From Malachius bipustulatus (taxonomy: Eukaryota; Arthropoda; Insecta; Coleoptera; Melyridae): DNA of 64,000 bases. Numbering within the stretch: position 1 is the first letter of the stretch; each line of letters opens with the position of its first letter. The DNA is taken from contig OU342637.1 of the NCBI GenBank assembly GCA_910589415.1, positions 41,570,162-41,634,161 on the forward strand, given 5' to 3'. The translations under genes were made by a program, and so were the position numbers. Positions 32,340 to 43,684 of the stretch are shown here, in pieces. The notes beneath the pieces are model-generated. The model worked only from the letters and a program-made list of their open reading frames with translations. It made no database searches and was not told the DNA's origin.

Positions 32340-32780
32340 TATTGTAATCGCCTGCTGCATTTCTCCCTTACATCAAGAACGTCACCGATCGAATCGGTAA
32401 ACTCCTGCAGTGCCACGACGTCAAAACCATTTTTAAACCTACACAATAAGTTCGCAATATTCTCCGACCCCATCGATTCACTTTCTTACGCTGGAGTTTA
32501 TCGAATACTTTGCTCCTGTGGTGCTGTATAATCGGAACTACCAAACACAGTGTCAACACCCGGGTGACTGAACACAAGAGAAACTGCCGTCTGGACCAGA
32601 CAGGCGAGTCAGCTCTCGCGGAGCACACCATACTTCAGGACGATCATACCATATGCTTTGAAAAGACGAAAGTCCCGTCCACTACTTCACACTATTACAC
32701 ACCCGATTAGATCATGAAGCAATTGAAATCTATAAACATCCAGATAATTTTAATAGGCAGGAGGAAGGAATAAAACTGCG
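32340..32780 (+). pseudogene. Penelope-like element C-terminal part with GIY-YIG endonuclease
   Basis: Frames on the plus strand read PYIKNVTDRIGKLLQCHDVK with KTIFKPTQ, then YAGVYRILCSCGAV and IGTTKHSVNTRVTEHKRN. ESALAEHTILQDDHTICFEK follows, and finally HEAIEIYKHPDNFNR. This is the C-terminal order of Penelope-like proteins: a connector, then the GIY...YIG nuclease (GVY and IG halves visible) with its R..EH and H...F..T blocks. A single-base deletion near 32530 breaks the domain at the YIG box and another shift occurs near 32700. The RT part is missing. It could be from the same PLE family as 5713-6727. Confidence 0.8.
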
Positions 32781-33169
32781 GAGGATTGGGTGTCCGGCAT
32801 TACGTGAGACCCAAGTTCTTGAGTCATCGCCTAACTCAGGAATCCATTACATCATCGGAGAGACCGGCCGTTACTGTGGTTGAGATAGCTAGTGGAGGGG
32901 GTATGACGTCACCAGATAATTACTCTATAAATGCTGCTCTTCCGCTCGAGCAGTCATTTATCAGTGGAACACAAGGAACACAATCAATTACGATTTCAAG
33001 GTCATAGAGGTATCTTGTAGGTCTTGACGGATTCGCGATAGCCACATAATAAAGCATCTTTTATCTAATTATTTAACCAAACCTGTTTCTCTTGGCGTTT
33101 ACGGGATACATAGTCAGCTCTGAAACAAGACACACGTTTTATAGGGGCCATAATTTATTAAATAATTTA

Positions 33170-33680
33170 TTTTCAATTATAAAAACATCCCCATAATTCG
33201 ACATCATATGTCTAAATAGGTTTAATGACTGTTTTGTATACCAGGATTTTGTTTTCAAGTGATAGTTTCGAAGTTGGGGATGTACCAGCAAGTCTAATAT
33301 CTCTATTCTACAAAGAACACAATCAAAGATTTTAGAAGCAATAACTAATGCACCTTGGTACATTTCCAACCAAACTGTCCACGAAGACCTCGGCATACCC
33401 TTTGTTAAGGACGTCATACAAGAACACAGCAGAAAACACAATAACAGACTTGCAGCACATAGCAACCCTCTTATCCAATCACTTTTACAAGAACATATCA
33501 ACAGAAGATTAAAAAGACGCTGGCCAGCCGATCTGCGATAAGATCGAGGAGATTACTTCACTGGAAGAATTCTCATCATGTCACAAGCGGACCTTAAGCA
33601 TAAAGTCCCCTGTTATCACATTAGCTTATATGATTCACTATGTAATTCTGTATGCTGATTAATAAAATTAAAAAAAATAT
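33170..33680 (+). mobile_element. LINE 3' end with 5' inversion (twin-priming type)
   Basis: From about 33290 the plus strand reads ILQRTQSKILEAITNAPWYI, DLGIPFVKDVIQEHSRKHNN and INRRLKRRWPADLR, the C-terminus of a Jockey-type LINE. It is followed by a 3' UTR with aataaaattaaaaaaaa at 33660. Directly before it, 33170-33290 is in the opposite orientation. Its minus strand reads SKLSLENKILVYKTVIKP and TYDVELWGC, the segment that normally comes just before ILQR in such proteins. Inversion of the 5' part at the exact continuation point is the signature of twin priming during reverse transcription. Confidence 0.7.
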
Positions 33681-33805
33681 ATAAATAGATATTAGTAAAA
33701 TAAAATTTTCGATATTTAATTTGTTAAGCATATTTCAGCAGCAACTAAAGTTATCTCAAATTTTATTTCAGATCCTTACTAGATATAAGATTATGTAAAG
33801 GTATA

Positions 33806-34536
33806 CACCGTGTTTTATATTAAGTCGGCACTATTGCTAACTTCGTTATTTTTTAACCTAGAAAGTCGGTTAAATTAGCAAACTAGTAGTATTTTTTCTC
33901 CTGAATAAAACGAGGAAAACAGGAAAACAATTGAACATCGCGTTTTCGATATATTTAAAAAAATTTATATTTTTTATGGAACACCCTGTATATTTTTAGA
34001 TGGATCGGTTGCAAAATTTTTTTAAAGGAAAAAGTCTCTATGCACTATGATCCTAAAATAATAAAATTTTACACACAAACAAGTTCTGTTATTTGTTTAT
34101 GTAAAATTAAATCCTTTTCAAGGTAACAACTCTTATTTTTAGTGTTTTCTTTTATTGAAAAATACACTATTGAGGACGACATAATTTTTTTACCTTACAT
34201 TACGTAGGTACACTAAATTACAATAATTGTCGCAGTCTACTTTGGGAGTAATAAAATAATGAATAATTAATGAATTTATTATTTTAGGATCATAGTGTAT
34301 GAAGACTTTTCCCTTTAAAAAAAAATTTGCAACCGATCCATCTAAAAATATACAGGATGTTCCATTAAAAAAATTACATTTTTTTAAATATCTCGAAAAC
34401 GCGATGTTCAATTGTTTTTCTGCTTTCGTAATTTTATTCAGCGGCAAAAATACTACTAGTTTGCTAATTTAACCGACTTTCTAGGTTAAATAATAACGAA
34501 GTTAGCAATAGTGCCGACTTAATATAAAACACGGTG
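33806..34536. mobile_element. Foldback element with CACCGTG ends
   Basis: TA-caccgtgttttatattaagt at 33806 mirrors acttaatataaaacacggtg-TA at 34536. The arms are about 33806-34080 and 34265-34536. Each arm contains an internal block that looks like an inward CAGGGTG-type end (ggaacaccctgtatattttt at about 33977; its partner has caggatgttcc). The centre (about 34080-34265) is unique and non-coding. Confidence 0.75.
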
Positions 34537-34688
34537 TATTTATAATTCAACCAACTCTGTATATTTTGAGGTTTTCTATTAAAGTTGTTAAATAATAACG
34601 AAGTTAGCAATAGTGCCGACTTAATATAAAACACGGTGTATTTATAATTCAACCAACTCTGTATATTTTGAGGTTTTCTATTAAAGTT
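34485..34688. repeat. 102-bp tandem duplication at the right end of the foldback element
   Basis: The block starting gttaaataataacgaagtta is present at 34485-34586 and again at 34587-34688, almost identical, including the CACCGTG terminus and flank. It creates a longer minus-strand frame with a repeated peptide, which is an artefact rather than a gene. Confidence 0.85.
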
Positions 34689-34872
34689 AACATAGAATGT
34701 AATTTTTAACATGCAATTCCCTGTGGCAACACTTTTCTTACAAGAATAGGACAAGAGGTATATAAATCTTGTAAGTATATCTTGAAAATCTGTTAGTAGC
34801 AATACGGGATGTGTTTCTTCGTGCAGACTTTGTGGTTGAATAGAAAGAAATGCTCCGGAGTCTTTAATTTGT

Positions 34873-34945
34873 TTTATTAATCACTTTTAACACTGTCAGC
34901 TGTCGTTAAAAGTGTGACTTTTAATGACAGTTGTACAAAAAATTA
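34873..34945. repeat. Fragment related to the centre of the 50.4-51.3 kb foldback element
   Basis: The block aatcacttttaacactgtca...gacagttgtacaaaaaa also occurs at about 50766-50832, so this is a scrap of the same repeat family. Confidence 0.7.
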
Positions 34946-35034
34946 TTAATGACAGAAATTTAAAAATCTTAATTCAAATATTTAACAATAATTATTATTT
35001 ATGATCTAAAAATGTACCAATAATAAAAACTATC

Positions 35035-35122
35035 GTAAAGTATTGGTGGATAACGAGTCACTAGAAACGAGCTCGAAAACTCGCGCGTGTTTTAAAGACC
35101 TTATTATTATCCACTCATACTT
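35035..35122. repeat. Short palindromic repeat
   Basis: aaagtattggtggataa near 35035 pairs with ttatccactcatacttt near 35106. The loop is gagctcgaaaactcgcgcg-like. Similar small CG-containing palindromes occur at 45790-45942, 50192-50318 and 59040-59165. Confidence 0.6.
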
Positions 35123-36264
35123 TAATATACTATTTTTAATTGTGACATTCATTAATGACGTTTCAACTTATGAATTTATAATCTGACGTGGCTAGATCTG
35201 CCTCCGCATTTTCATAATATTGATTGTTATAACGAACTTTGACATTGTTGCGACCCTCGGCGGAAAGTGACCTGCCGCGGTAAGTCGTTTTTTCTGTCCT
35301 TAGTGAAAGTCTTTATTACAAGCAACGTGCATGTTTTGCTTTCCATAACAGTCGACATTTTAACAATGAAATTTGAACTTATAAAGTGGTAATGAGAAAA
35401 AATCCTCCTTATGTCCTCCGCATAATGCATTCGTTAAGATACAAAATTCTACCTCATAAGTTAAGAACAGTAAATACAATAGTTTGGTTAAAATTATTAG
35501 TTTTCATGATACAGGACTCTGTCATCAAAAGTTGCATATAAAGTCTATTTTTTATTTAGATGGACTTGTCAAACAGCTGTTAAGTTGGTACCCTGTGCAA
35601 TCTTTAAACAGTAATTTTAATATTGTCGGATGGTAGCCTGTTTTCTTGACCTTGGCAAAAAATTTACGTTGTGACTAAAGTAACGGCAACATTCACCGAT
35701 TCGTGTATAGGCTATGACGTCACCTGCAGAACATGTTTCCTTGTTGTAAGTTGCTCAGTTATAAAACGCAAGTTAAAAACTTCAAATTACTTTATTTTCT
35801 TCGAAAATAGTCCTTTTTTAGAAGTTATTCGTTTTTTGAGGATAAATTTAACTGTTGCTTGGATTGACTATAATAATCTAATGACGTTTTGCGAAAACTA
35901 GGTCTGAGTCCTCAGTCGGCACTCTAGTCACAGCGAAACGCCAGAAATTTGAAAAATTGAAGTTGTCAAATTGACAAACCAAATTATCAAATTAAAAATT
36001 ATTAAAATGCTCAGGCAGGTAAATTTATTTCAAAAGAAAGCAAAGAATGAATCATCAAATGCTATAAACATTAGCGATTGAAAGATGTTTCTCCAGATTA
36101 AGCAGAAAAAATACAGTTTAATCAGATTCCTTGAAATATTCCTTGAGAAATTCTTAAAAAATGATTTAAATAATGTAAGTACCTCTATTTGTCAAGAATA
36201 GATCTTCTATTTTCAACATTTTTACATAAAACTAAGAAGGAATCGGTCTAATATCTTACATATA
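35123..36264. other. Stretch without recognised gene
   Basis: No recognisable coding motif. Short frames occur in both strands but lack family resemblance. Composition is AT-rich throughout. Confidence 0.5.
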
Positions 36265-37145
36265 CAGGGTGTTGATTTTCAAAGCGGGCCATAGGGGATT
36301 AGCATTGCGAAAGTGGTTTTTGAGGATTCCTGCTCGCCGTTTAAACTGACAGAAATGGTTTTGGTATCAAAATGAAGCTAAAATTATTGCGCATAACACT
36401 TGATATCAGAAATTAATTTAATTTCACGTTGTTTTCTAAAATTCTTCAGTAAAAATTCAAGTAATTGTTAATGTTTAATCACAAAATAGCATGCCTTGCC
36501 TAAACAATAATGACGTTTCTACGTTTCGACAATCCAATAATAAAACTTTATAAGTCAGTAGGTAATAATAAAATCTGGTTCTATTTAACCGTCCTGTAAC
36601 TCGATGTGTTTGTCCCCTCCGCTAAACGCGTCGGGGACGAAATCACATCTCGAGCTAAAATCTATCACTTTTTTCTCTTGTATAATAAATAACTATTATA
36701 AGTCAGCTCGTAAGTCAGTAGGTAATAATAAAGTCTGGTTCTATTTAAAAAATGGGTTATACAAACCAAGAAAGAGTCTTTATGGTGAAAACCTACTACT
36801 GTGTAGCCAGTTACAGGACGGTTAAATAGAACCAGACTTTATTATTACCTACTGACTTATAAAGTTTTATTATTGGATTGTCGAAACGTAGAAACGTCAT
36901 TATTGTTTAGGCAAGGCATGCTATTTTGTGATTAAACATTAACAATTACTTGAATTTTTACCGAAGAATTTTAGAAAACAACGTGAAATTAATTTAATTT
37001 CTGATATCAAGTGTTATGCGCAATAATTTTAGCTTCATTTTGATACCAAAACCATTTCTGTCAGTTTAAACGGCGAGCAGGAATCCTCAAAAACCACTTT
37101 CGCAATGCTAATCCCCTATGGCCCGCTTTGAAAATCAACACCCTG
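36265..37145. mobile_element. Foldback MITE, CAGGGTG ends, CGGGCC-type arms
   Basis: TA-cagggtgttgattttcaaag at 36265 mirrors ctttgaaaatcaacaccctg-TA at 37145. The arms (about 36265-36600 and 36800-37145) are nearly identical. They share gtaggtaataataaa..tctggttctatttaa, which also occurs a third time, direct, at about 36718-36750. The centre holds a short GC-richer piece (36600-36700) and no coding motif. Confidence 0.85.
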
Positions 37146-38993
37146 TATAAGATTTATAAGAGTAAATAGCTAGGTGCTTACACTTACAAGTCTCTAAAAT
37201 TTTCCAATTTATTGCCTCTAGAAATTGCGTTTATAATTTTTCTAATTTTAAATTTTGAAATAAAATGACATTTCAACTAATCGACATAACCTAAATTAAT
37301 TTAGTAACCATTCTAGTGACTATTTTGGTAACAACTATCACCATAACCAACCTAATCAGTCTTGTTGCCAATCGTTCCCCTAGAATTTTGACTTGGTGGA
37401 ATCCATCTAAATAAAAAATAAAGTATAGATGTTCACTTTCGCAGCTTATCATGTGACATATGTGACAATAATAAATGAAGATTAAATGTTAGGAAAAATT
37501 CGTAATAAGAATCCTTCAAAACATTAAATCGTCCTTAGAAATTGAACCTCGTCAGTTAATCGGATTTTCAGGCAGGGTTTTGTACTTAGAAGCGCATTTA
37601 TAAGTTTGACGATGCTTATTCTCTTAGCAGATGGAGAGTACAAACCCTTTCGATTTATATACATACATTATGCGTAAACAGATAACTATGTGAGCTTGTT
37701 AGGAAGCTTTGAATTTAAGCAGATAATACATTTTCCAATTAAATACATGTTACTAATTCCGAAGTTTCAGTCTATTGACTTCAGATTATCGGTGTTAAAA
37801 TTTAGATTCAGATATCTAATTTCAACATGGCAGAACTGGTAGGAGCTTAACTGAAAATTTGTGCAATTAATCATCTAGGCAAGTAAACGAGCTATTTATA
37901 AAGTGTGTAGACGGAAGTTTAAACCATACTAAAAAATTTTTTATCTAACTCCCTTAAGCCGGCTACTCACTACGCGCTACTTTCCCAGTATTTGTGAATA
38001 CTTGGCGAGTGCGTAGTGTGTAGGTATGACGAAGTGGCGTGGAACTGATGTTTATTTGCCAAGGTAGTATTTGTAGTACTTCCCGTTCCTTCTTTTAAAC
38101 TGTTCCAAGTCAAACGTCGTTACTTGCAAAGTGTTTTCAAGACCGCGCCATACATCATCATTCGCCCTGCCACGCGGATGTAAATGTATACGGTTTTGAT
38201 TTTACTTTATACAAGGATTCACAAGTACTGGCCATAATTTACTTTCCAAGAACCGTATAGTGTTGTAGCTGGCTTTATATGAAAGTTGTCAATAACAAAA
38301 CAACTGGCATAACCTGAAATCTTGCCTTTGCACGTAGGTACCTTCTGGGTAATGAGAATCAAAATAGTGTTGTAATCTTTTTTCAACTCCCTTATATGAA
38401 AGTTGACAATCACAAATCAACTTGCACAGCCTGAAAATGAGCCTTTGCACATACCTATTATGTAATGAGAATCAAAAGTCAAATCAGTGTTGTTTTTTTC
38501 TTTACAACACAGTCTTATAAATTATCAGCCTAAAGTAGCGGCTATGGTAGACCAATAATTATTAGGTAGGTATAGATACTTGAATGTTTGTCTTCTGGTT
38601 TAGGTTGTATTAAAAATTAATTAAATGGTGACATATCGAGAACTATGGAAGTGAACATAAAATTTATAATAAGAACTGAAATGAATCAGCAATTAGAAGG
38701 TGCCTAGCTGCTATAATACAATCATGATAAATAAAATAATAATTAAAAATTGAACGGGTAATCTATTCTCGAATTTAGTGAGGATTTTCCAACCATCACC
38801 CGACTGCTGCCCTTCTTTAAAGCATTCTTCCTACCAGGCCGGAAACCGAGAGCCGAACTAAATGGAGTACTCTAAAAAATTACTACACCGTGCCATCGAA
38901 TGATCGTCATAGAAATAATTAATTAATAAATGGGCAACGACTGAAACGGTTACTGAAATTGTTGAAAAAACCGTTACACACCTCCCTTCGTAG
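37146..38993. other. Stretch without recognised gene
   Basis: AT-rich DNA with no gene. It holds the local tandem duplication at 38274-38510 and a slightly GC-richer patch at about 37970-38180 (taagccggctactcactacg) of unknown nature. Confidence 0.5.
38274..38510. repeat. Diverged tandem duplication, about 119-bp period
   Basis: ttatatgaaagttgtcaata at about 38274 is repeated as ttatatgaaagttgacaatc at about 38393. The two units stay alignable through gcctttgcac and gtaatgagaatcaaaa. Divergence of roughly 15-20 percent suggests an old event. Confidence 0.75.
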
Positions 38994-39906
38994 TGTAACG
39001 GGATTTTCCTGAGGGTAGAGGTGAGTTCCCAGAAATGGATAATTGCCCCTTTGTACCCGTGACAAGTCGATTAAATAGTTAGGGTTTATTTACAAAAGAA
39101 GTATATTTACAATAAATCGATCTAGTACTATTATTCATACGACTGATCTTAGGGTTGCTCCGTCCTCTGAGTGATAGAAAGGGAGCGGCCCTCGTTCTGG
39201 GGAGTGACCGGATTGGCTTCAGATAACCGCGTCGAAGGCGGCCTCGTTTACCATTGGCCTTTCCGGTATTGCTGCTGCCGGTATTCCGGTGTCCTCGCTG
39301 CTCGCCGCTCACTATCAGTAATGCCGCCGCTGTCACACGGTCTGTGCTGTTCCCGACCGTATGCAAGATACGCGTCTCGGAGCCGTCCGGGCGATGACCT
39401 TCGTCGGCAGGCGCTCTCTGAAACAAAAGCCGCTCCCGATGCGTCAATACGACCTCGGGACGGCTGTTACTGGATCCGACCCTCAATACAGGCCGGGTAG
39501 GGACTAAAGGGATCTGCCGGAACCTCAATGCAGTTCCGGTTGACTACCTATTCTGATCGGTCGCCAGCCAGAGCTCACTTCACTCTGGTCGCGCTTCCGA
39601 TGCCGGGTTACGGTTCGGTCAACTCAGTTCATCGACCTACTGTATCCGGCTATGTACACTGTATGGGGCAATCACTACATGCCCCAGCTGATCTCCAGGC
39701 TCAATTCACCCAGGAGAGAGAGTTGTTCGCAAGTCAATTCCTCACGATGCACTCTGGTCAGTCTTCCAGCTGGCGCTCTTTATATAGCCGGTGCTGGTGG
39801 AGATAACGTGTTTATCGCCGCCGTAAAAACTGTATCACTCCTGATAAACCCCTCTAATAATGAAAATAAATAATAATTACCAACGAAAGCCTTGGATTTC
39901 GTTACA
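38994..39906 (-). repeat. Probable solo LTR with 4-bp target duplication
   Basis: This is a 913-bp GC-richer block. It begins tgtaacggga and ends tttcgttaca (TG...CA with short inverted ends), flanked on both sides by gtag (38990-38993 and 39907-39910). In minus orientation it has a TATA box (ctatataaag, about 39777-39787) some 120 bp from its start and an AATAAA signal (complement of tttatt at about 39086), as an LTR should. No primer-binding or polypurine site is visible next to it, which together with the duplication suggests a solo LTR. The gypsy-type remnant at 41.2-41.9 kb, on the same strand, may be the same family. Confidence 0.6.
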
Positions 39907-39910
39907 GTAG

Positions 39911-41224
39911 GGTTGGAAATTTTCGCTAGAAAATTCCAATAGTTTAGTTTAGTTGGTAATAATATACAAATTAAATTGTTCCTCTGATCAACCTGTATAT
40001 ACCTGTAAAAAATCTTGGAAAAATATCCAACCGTTTTCCTATAAGGAACCGTTTCGTATACCGTGGCATACTCTGTATAAGCTAATATAGGAGAAAAATT
40101 AAAAACAGAAGAAAAAATTATGGCTCAAGGTGCAAAGCAGCCTAGTGGGAGCATCTCATGGAGAACGAGCAAGACGAGTGATAAAGTGGCTGACGGATAA
40201 GGGATTGAAGTGATTTTAAATAATATAAGAAAATAGTAGTAGTAAATATAGTCAAATGAATGGATATGACTGAATATGAAAAAAAGTAAATGAAATGGGC
40301 GCCAGGAAGCTGTGAACTTCCAAATAGAAAAAGTTAAATAAAGAAGTGAAACACTGAATTAGCAATAAAGGCAAAATTTCCTAGTCAGAAAAGCGTCTCA
40401 CTAGCAGATAAAAAAATAAGGAATGGACGGTTACATACTTCAAAGAACATACCTCTGATACACCAAAAATAGAGCAAGGGATGACTCAGTACACAAAATT
40501 TAGCATACGCACTGCATACATGAGACTCCCAAGCACAGAACATGCATATCAGGAGATGCCTTCAAACAAATTTTCCCGCTCGGATCCGAACAGTCACTGA
40601 CCATCTGACCCTGTGATCAAATATAACAAAACTAACAATATAACGAAAATCACAATGAAGCAACATGCGTTGCAGTAGTGTTATGAAACCGGTTCGAGCA
40701 GTCTATGGGGGTCAAATGTGGAGTAGGCCTCCCGCGGCTTTGGAACTAGAACAACAAAATGCTACTAAGGCTAAAAATATAACAAATGTTACACAAAACG
40801 ACTAAATGAGACCACCAAACAATAAGACGCAGAAAAATAAAACAAAGTTCGGGCCTCTCCTACTAGTGAAAAGGTGCTAACCTGAAGATCGAAAATCACC
40901 GTATAAAAAAGCTGAAAAAAGCTAAAATAAATAAGCAAAATGGCCAATGTTAGATCTAAAAAAAATGGGGAGCCAGATTGGAAGACAGCAGACTGCACCG
41001 ATTTACCCACATGCAATGGCGTAGAAACACGATTTGAAAGGATAAAAACGAGACTGGTGTTTGGCTTTCGAGGGGAGGAGCAGACCGCACCGACTTACCT
41101 CTATTACGATGATAATTCAAACGATTGGTCTGACAAGAGAAAAATGAGAAAGGCGATCTAACAGACCTAAAAAAGACAATCTATAAAGAGACAAAAAAAA
41201 TTGAACGGGAGTGATCTTAATATC
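39911..41224. other. Stretch without recognised gene
   Basis: Purine-rich and low in recognisable coding content. A frame at 40940-41161 is open but shows no family resemblance; the minus strand there could be decayed downstream sequence of the gypsy-type element, which I cannot prove. Confidence 0.4.
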
Positions 41225-41935
41225 ACTAAGTTTCTAAGGTGTCATCAGGAATATCAGGAGCGTCCACAAATAAATATGGTTTCAGATCCTTTACATGAAA
41301 ATCACATTTGCTTATTACCCTGCAGATCCTTTAAAGAAGAAACAAAAGGGGACTTAACACGATCTACGACATATTGGGTGAACTTCGGGACTAACTTCGC
41401 ATTGCAGTTATCAGCGGCTTTGGACATGAAAAATTGCGCTTAAGCTCCCTGTCGCCGACACCAAACCGCTCAAGTCTTCGAAGGTCGTATCTGGACTTGG
41501 TCGCGTCGTAGGAGCATCGAAGACATTCCTGCACCTTCAAATAAATATCAGGAAGGTTCTGAACACACTCTGGGTTGAGAACCTCCAGGGCAATAATTAC
41601 AGGACTCTGAAGATCGTCATAAATCTTGCCATAAAAGGAACCATCCACTGGGATGTTTCTGAAAAAAAAATAAGAAACTCAAGGAATAGCCGGTGACCTC
41701 ATGGATTGCAAGCCGAATTGTTTGTGCGATTTTAAAAATGTACTCATCCCATGTTTGATGATTGTCTTTTATGTAAGATCGAATTGCTGTGGTGATAGTC
41801 CGATTCACTTGTTCGATTGAGTTCGTCTGCGGATGATATCTGGTAGTATGCCAAGCCTTCTGAACATTATAGAGCTTCATCAAAGCCTTAAACTTTTTTT
41901 AAGTAAACTGGGGGCTGTTATAAACCAGTATGATC
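41225..41935 (-). pseudogene. Ty3/gypsy-type integrase C-terminal half
   Basis: The minus strand reads MKLYNVQKAWHTTRYHPQTN followed by SIEQVNRTITTAIRSYI, which contains the last Glu of the DDE integrase core. Next come HQTWDEYIFKIAQTIRLAIH and EVTGYSLSFL. The post-core region shows RLERFGVGDRELKRNF-like and SKAADNCNAKLVPKF pieces, ending in HVKDLKPYLF near 41250. The first two catalytic Asp, RT, protease and gag are absent. Frameshifts at about 41640 and 41430 make it dead. Integrase would have inserted element cDNA into the chromosome. Confidence 0.8.
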
Positions 41936-42049
41936 TGGGGGGTGCAAAAAATTAAAATTTTCCTCCTTTGGTTTATTTACCCTTTTTAAAAAACTGTCCT
42001 GGTAAAATTTATCTGTGTTTTGATATTACTATCCTTGTTTTTTGTGTTA

Positions 42050-42480
42050 TCATCCATAGTTTTTTCAATGTTGTGTTTTTCTGCAGGTCACTTAGATTCA
42101 ATATTATTCTAGTAATATGCTTCTTGATTTTTCATGCTTTAGCTTCTCCTCTAGTTTTCGAATTTTTTTCCTCAAGTAGAATGTTGATTTGTGTCTGTCT
42201 GCTAGCATCTTCAAGTTGTTATATGCCTTAAGAGGGAAATCATATTCATTGTCTGAGGTAGGTGAAGAGAGTTCACTATATTTTCACTTGCTTTTTCTGC
42301 TGTGGAGCAATTAAAAAATACCTCACAAACTTTTTGAGCACATGAGGGATGATATTGAGCCCCACAGCAAGAGCACTTTATATTCGGTCCTACTTCTTTC
42401 TTGCAATATTTGCAAATAAATTAACTATCTGATTGCTTACAACATCAGCCATTTTACTTCTCTTTTGATATCAATATCTT
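42050..42480 (-). pseudogene. PHD-like zinc finger plus coiled coil, broken (possible retroelement ORF1)
   Basis: The minus strand starts MADVVSNQIVN (about 42462). After a frameshift it reads FICKYCKKEVGPNIKCSCCG with AQYHPSCAQKVCEVF, a C..C...C..C....H..C pattern of the PHD/C1 type. After a second shift it gives KAYNNLKMLADRHKSTFYLR and KKIRKLEEKLKHEKSRS, a basic coiled-coil segment. Such an N-terminal zinc finger followed by a coiled coil is seen in some insect retroelement ORF1 proteins and in a few host proteins. With only about 140 codons and two shifts I cannot decide. No exon boundaries are evident. Confidence 0.45.
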
Positions 42481-42539
42481 CCGACAATTTCGTGCCTTTT
42501 GTAGTTGAGATACTTGGACCATTGTCAGTTGAAGCTAAA

Positions 42540-43684
42540 GAAAGACAAAGCAATATTTATTTCAAAGGGGGAATTGGCCATTCAAAGGGGAAATGTTATT
42601 AGTATAATGAGAACTTTGCTTTCCTCTATTTTATTTGAAAAAATAATAATTATATAAAATATTGTAATAATAATAATATATTAGTGTAAATCAATTGATG
42701 AAGATAAACAAAACGTGAATATAATTTTTTTAAATCAAGTAGGTACTTACATTGTTTCTTATATTTAGTTTTAAAGCTATTCTTATTTGAATAAAAATAA
42801 TCTTTGAATGGGATGTAATGTACCTAGCAAGGTATTAGCCTTGCAATAGGATAAATGCCGTGCAGTAATAATTTCTTGGCTAAATGGTAAATGAAATGTC
42901 ATGCTTCTACTTCCTCACATTAAACACGGGTCCTGAAATAGCTGCTACGCGGTTCCTTAGTAATTAGAATGAAAGCGAGACCTGTGTGGATTAGGGAATT
43001 GGCAGGGAAACTTATTCCCTGTTATCTTTGTTTCAGTTTAGCAATTTATCATTCATGCTGCAATGTGAGCACATAATTATTATAGCATGAATAATGTTTC
43101 TTGATTTGACGTCCTTCAATACAAAACCTACTTATTGTGAAAAACTTCACAATACCAGTTGAAAAAGCTAATTTTTCTGAAAGGTTTGCCTTCTTATTTC
43201 TAACGAATTTGATACGGATGGTGGAACAGAGCATACGATGTCTCTAGTTTGTGTGTTAATTAAGGTGATAATACTAACTTTGCTAACAAGTTGACTTCAA
43301 TGATGAATCATCCGCATGGAGATAATAACTATTGAAGTCTGATTGAGAAAAAAATCTTTACATCCAATTTATTAATTGTCCTTCTTTTTAGTTTGTTCTT
43401 AAAAAAAGTCTGTAATTTTTCGTTCTAATACTGAAGACAAGATCACGCGAAGAAGATACCGTTGCTTGTACTCGAACTATACACGCTGTTTCAAAACATG
43501 TGTCAGAAAAGAGAGAAAAGGCAAGTTTACTTGCCTCTCACACGTGTCTGTGCTGGTTCTTGTACTCTGGTGGCTCGGTTGTTATTTGTGTGGAGGCTCT
43601 TTTGGTTGGAGTTTCGGGCACTGCCAATATGACAACTATTAGGGCGATGGAGGAATACTCCGACCCCATTTAACAGGCCAGTAA
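42540..43684. other. Stretch without recognised gene
   Basis: AT-rich DNA without repeat structure or coding motif that I can name. Around 43490-43680 the sequence is slightly GC-richer with a short palindrome (ggcaagtttacttgcc, about 43519). Confidence 0.5.

Noticed and set aside
34464..34802. 112-codon minus-strand frame with an internally repeated peptide
   Set aside because: The repeat is explained by the 102-bp tandem duplication of a transposon end; no coding signature remains.
39171..39528. Open frames on both strands in the GC-rich block at 39.1-39.8 kb as a gene
   Set aside because: High G+C lowers stop frequency in all frames; the block has LTR-like ends and duplication, which explain it better.
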